Positions 6,167-7,194 of a DNA stretch of 7,194 nucleotides are shown in pieces. The DNA is from DATLXH01 sp035576005 (lineage in GTDB: Bacteria > Acidobacteriota > Thermoanaerobaculia > Gp7-AA8): assembly GCA_035576005.1 (NCBI GenBank), contig DATLXH010000097.1, positions 1-7,194 of the forward strand. The letters run 5' to 3'. The translations under genes were made by a program, and so were the position numbers. The notes below the pieces were generated by a model. That model searched no databases. It saw only the letters and a list, made by a program, of their open reading frames with translations, and was not told where the DNA came from. Every line of letters starts with the position of its first letter. Positions within the stretch are counted from its first letter, which is position 1.

Positions 6167-6877
6167 TTAATTTGACGTCTTCGCCTGAAGGCGCTTGAGA
6201 GCAGCCTGCTTGAGCGCCGTGCTTGAACCTGTACGAGCGATGTTCTTGACCTCGAGGTCGGGCAGCGTGGGCAGGATTCGGAGGGCGAACGCTGTAGGAG
6301 TTTTCGGGTTGTGAATCAATCCCAGCCTGACGTCCAGGTTCCCCATCCACTGTCCGGTCTTGAGGATCACGTCGGCGATTTGAAACGTCATGTTGGACGA
6401 CTTCGCCAGCCGCCCGACTTCATCGACGGTCAGCCGCGGATTTCGCAGGAGGGAAAGTAGAACCCTGGGATCGCTATCCTGAAGGAGGAGAGCGCGCTCG
6501 GTTCGATCAGCCTTTACCGCCAGAAGAAGTTTTTCCATCTGCGAGAGAGCACGCACGCGATCCCACGTATTCTGGTTCTTGTCGGGCCGATCGTCGGTCG
6601 ATTCAGTCTCCTTCGCAACGACATCGGGTTGCTCCATTTCCGCTCTCTCCAGTAGTCGGAGAAGGTGTTCCTCCGAATCGCCCTCGAGCATCAGCGCGAT
6701 TCCATCAGGCAAATGCACTACCACCGTAGCTCGCATCGACGTTTCACCGCCCCACGGCCCGCGAAGCGTAAGTACGATCGACGTGTGAAGCGCGGCTCGT
6801 TCGTTCGTGGGCAGACGCAGTGCCCCGATCGAAAGATTGACGCGCTGTTCTTCCCGAAGCTCCTCTTCACTCTTCAA
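6167..6877 (-). CDS. PilZ-like plus alpha-helical repeat protein, N-terminally disrupted by a frameshift
   Basis: This intact frame gives 236 residues, but only from a TTG at 6877 with no good ribosome site. The first 70 or so residues (ELREEQRVNLSIGALRLPT, GGETSMRATVVVHLPDGIAL) resemble an atypical PilZ domain lacking the RxxxR and DxSxxG c-di-GMP-binding motifs. An acidic, charged linker follows (about 80-105), then a helical-repeat region with recurring N-P-x-T units (LLRNPRLTVDEV, LIHNPKTPTAF) and LPDLEVKNIART, in the style of short HEAT/LRV-like repeats. Such proteins are soluble scaffolds of unknown role, found mainly in deltaproteobacterial and acidobacterial lineages as far as I recall. 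The natural N-terminus seems to lie at ATG 6920 in another frame, cut off by a 7-bp tandem duplication. The gene may be non-functional, variable, or translated from the TTG. Confidence 0.68.
   Translation of the reverse strand: MKSEEELREEQRVNLSIGALRLPTNERAALHTSIVLTLRGPWGGETSMRATVVVHLPDGIALMLEGDSEEHLLRLLERAEMEQPDVVAKETESTDDRPDKNQNTWDRVRALSQMEKLLLAVKADRTERALLLQDSDPRVLLSLLRNPRLTVDEVGRLAKSSNMTFQIADVILKTGQWMGNLDVRLGLIHNPKTPTAFALRILPTLPDLEVKNIARTGSSTALKQAALKRLQAKTSN
6863..6876 (-). repeat. Tandem 7-bp duplication that breaks the reading frame
   Basis: On the minus strand TGAAGAG occurs twice in direct succession (6876-6870 and 6869-6863). Seven bases shift the frame by one. Deleting either copy joins the 17-codon frame from ATG 6920 to the 6167-6877 frame as AEFEEELREEQR with no stop. 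Confidence 0.85.
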
Positions 6878-6920
6878 ACTCGGCGGTGAACGCCTCGGGG
6901 GAAGTGCGCGTGACTTTCAT
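6867..6920 (-). pseudogene. Detached N-terminal fragment of the PilZ-like gene
   Basis: From ATG 6920 the minus strand reads MKVTRTSPEAFTAEFEE and then stops at TGA (6869-6867). The sequence fits the start of a PilZ-like protein, whose N-terminus often has a pattern like F..EFEE.L. It becomes continuous with the downstream frame once one copy of the 7-bp duplication is removed, giving a 248-residue protein. No Shine-Dalgarno motif is visible before this ATG. Confidence 0.65.
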
Positions 6921-7033
6921 GACGAAGGAGTGGTCACTCTACTCTCGTTGCGATGCGAAAGGCTATCGGAGGAGTGGTGGCGACCATCAGTTCCGGAATT
7001 GGTGCAGGACCGTTGTTGGGTAAAGTGTCGAGC
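6921..7033. other. Intergenic stretch upstream of the minus-strand gene
   Basis: No gene seen. It holds a short inverted repeat GAGTG/CACTC (6928-6932/6935-6939) a few bases before ATG 6920 of the minus-strand gene, and GGAGTGGT twice (6927-6934 and 6971-6978). I find no convincing promoter for the minus-strand gene. Confidence 0.4.
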
Positions 7034-7055
7034 GACAGACAGGAGTGTCTGTCCT
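7034..7055. repeat. Dispersed palindromic repeat, copy 2
   Basis: GACAGACA (7034-7041), loop GGAG, TGTCTGTC (7046-7053) form a perfect 8-bp stem. It matches copy 1 at 6040-6061 in 20 of 22 positions. It abuts the presumed left end of the insertion sequence. Confidence 0.75.
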
Positions 7056-7085
7056 AGCCCGCATTTCTCACGCTGATAAAGAAAA

Positions 7086-7148
7086 GCCGCCGCACCATGC
7101 TATTAAGTTGAGTGTGACCAACAACTTGAGAACATGGGAGGCGGCGGC
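7086..7148 (+). promoter_or_regulatory. Long imperfect hairpin covering the transposase translation start
   Basis: Three nested stems fold together: GCCGCCGC (7086-7093) with GCGGCGGC (7141-7148), CCATG (7095-7099) with CATGG (7133-7137), and AAGTTG (7105-7110) with CAACTT (7122-7127), leaving an 11-base loop. The arms contain 19 Watson-Crick pairs, and a few more are possible in the internal loop. The Shine-Dalgarno motif GGGAGG (7136-7141) falls inside the structure. Confidence 0.65.
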
Positions 7149-7194
7149 GTGCAACAGACACAGTGTAACGGGGAGCAACTCAACTTCCAAGCGA
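7149..7194 (+). CDS. IS1380-type transposase, N-terminal 15 residues only
   Basis: Only the start is visible: (V/M)QQTQCNGEQLNFQA, resembling as I recall the MQ.TEC..EQLEF opening of IS1380-family DDE transposases. I prefer GTG 7149 because GGGAGG (7136-7141) sits 7 bases upstream. ATG 7134 in the same frame would add MGGGG and has only a weak GAGAA before it. The catalytic residues lie beyond the window, so the family call rests on a short stretch of residues and on the context. Confidence 0.55.
   Translation, partial: MQQTQCNGEQLNFQA

Larger units (their letters stand above)
7056..7194 (+). mobile_element. Left end of an insertion sequence, IS1380-like, cut by the window edge
   Basis: The last part of the window carries the first codons of a transposase-like frame preceded by a hairpin leader, as expected at an insertion-sequence end. 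The true left boundary cannot be fixed because the matching right end is outside the window; I place it tentatively just after the palindrome, where AGCCCGCATTTCTCACG begins. Confidence 0.45.

Noticed and set aside
6040..7055. CRISPR array
   Set aside because: Only two 22-bp copies about 1 kb apart with a gene between them; no regular spacers or cas genes.
6579..7076. Plus-strand open frames overlapping the minus-strand PilZ-like gene
   Set aside because: Their Ser/Arg-rich composition is that of frames opposite a coding strand, and none has a recognisable domain.

Overview
The window looks like chromosomal DNA from a moderately GC-rich Gram-negative bacterium. It encodes a large outer-membrane TonB-dependent receptor of the Oar-like type, with an N-terminal carboxypeptidase-regulatory domain, a signal peptide and a C-terminal Phe. 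That architecture, two VapBC-type toxin-antitoxin pairs, dispersed palindromes and a PilZ-plus-helical-repeat protein together suggest Acidobacteriota or a neighbouring phylum. This assignment is inferred from protein style only; no rRNA or other marker gene is present.

Layout: 1-175 holds no convincing gene but has a perfect 8-bp hairpin and, just before the first gene, an operator-like palindrome. At 176-813 lies a ribbon-helix-helix antitoxin overlapping a PIN-domain toxin by one base. From 814 to 1171 there is a non-coding, hairpin-rich stretch that leads into the 1006-residue receptor gene (1172-4192), which is closed by a textbook intrinsic terminator (4219-4243). A REP-like repeat at 4248-4294 precedes a stand-alone isocitrate lyase/PEP mutase-superfamily enzyme (4393-5214). 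A second, unrelated-looking antitoxin/PIN toxin pair (5358-6026) is driven by a near-consensus promoter placed so that its message should start at, or within a base or two of, the GTG start codon.

The right part is on the minus strand: a PilZ-like/helical-repeat protein (6167-6877) whose natural start appears to be ATG 6920 in another frame. A perfect tandem duplication of 7 bp (TGAAGAG twice, 6863-6876) separates the two frames, and removing one copy rejoins them exactly. The window ends in the first codons of what looks like an IS1380-type transposase, whose Shine-Dalgarno region lies within a long imperfect hairpin.

The genes do not form one pathway. The receptor, the lyase-like enzyme and the helical-repeat gene look like separate transcription units, and the two toxin-antitoxin pairs, palindromic repeats and insertion sequence give the region an accessory, rearrangement-prone character. 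The observations most worth checking are the frame-breaking 7-bp duplication, the hairpin over the transposase start, the putative leaderless toxin-antitoxin operon, and the pair of related 22-bp palindromes flanking the minus-strand gene.
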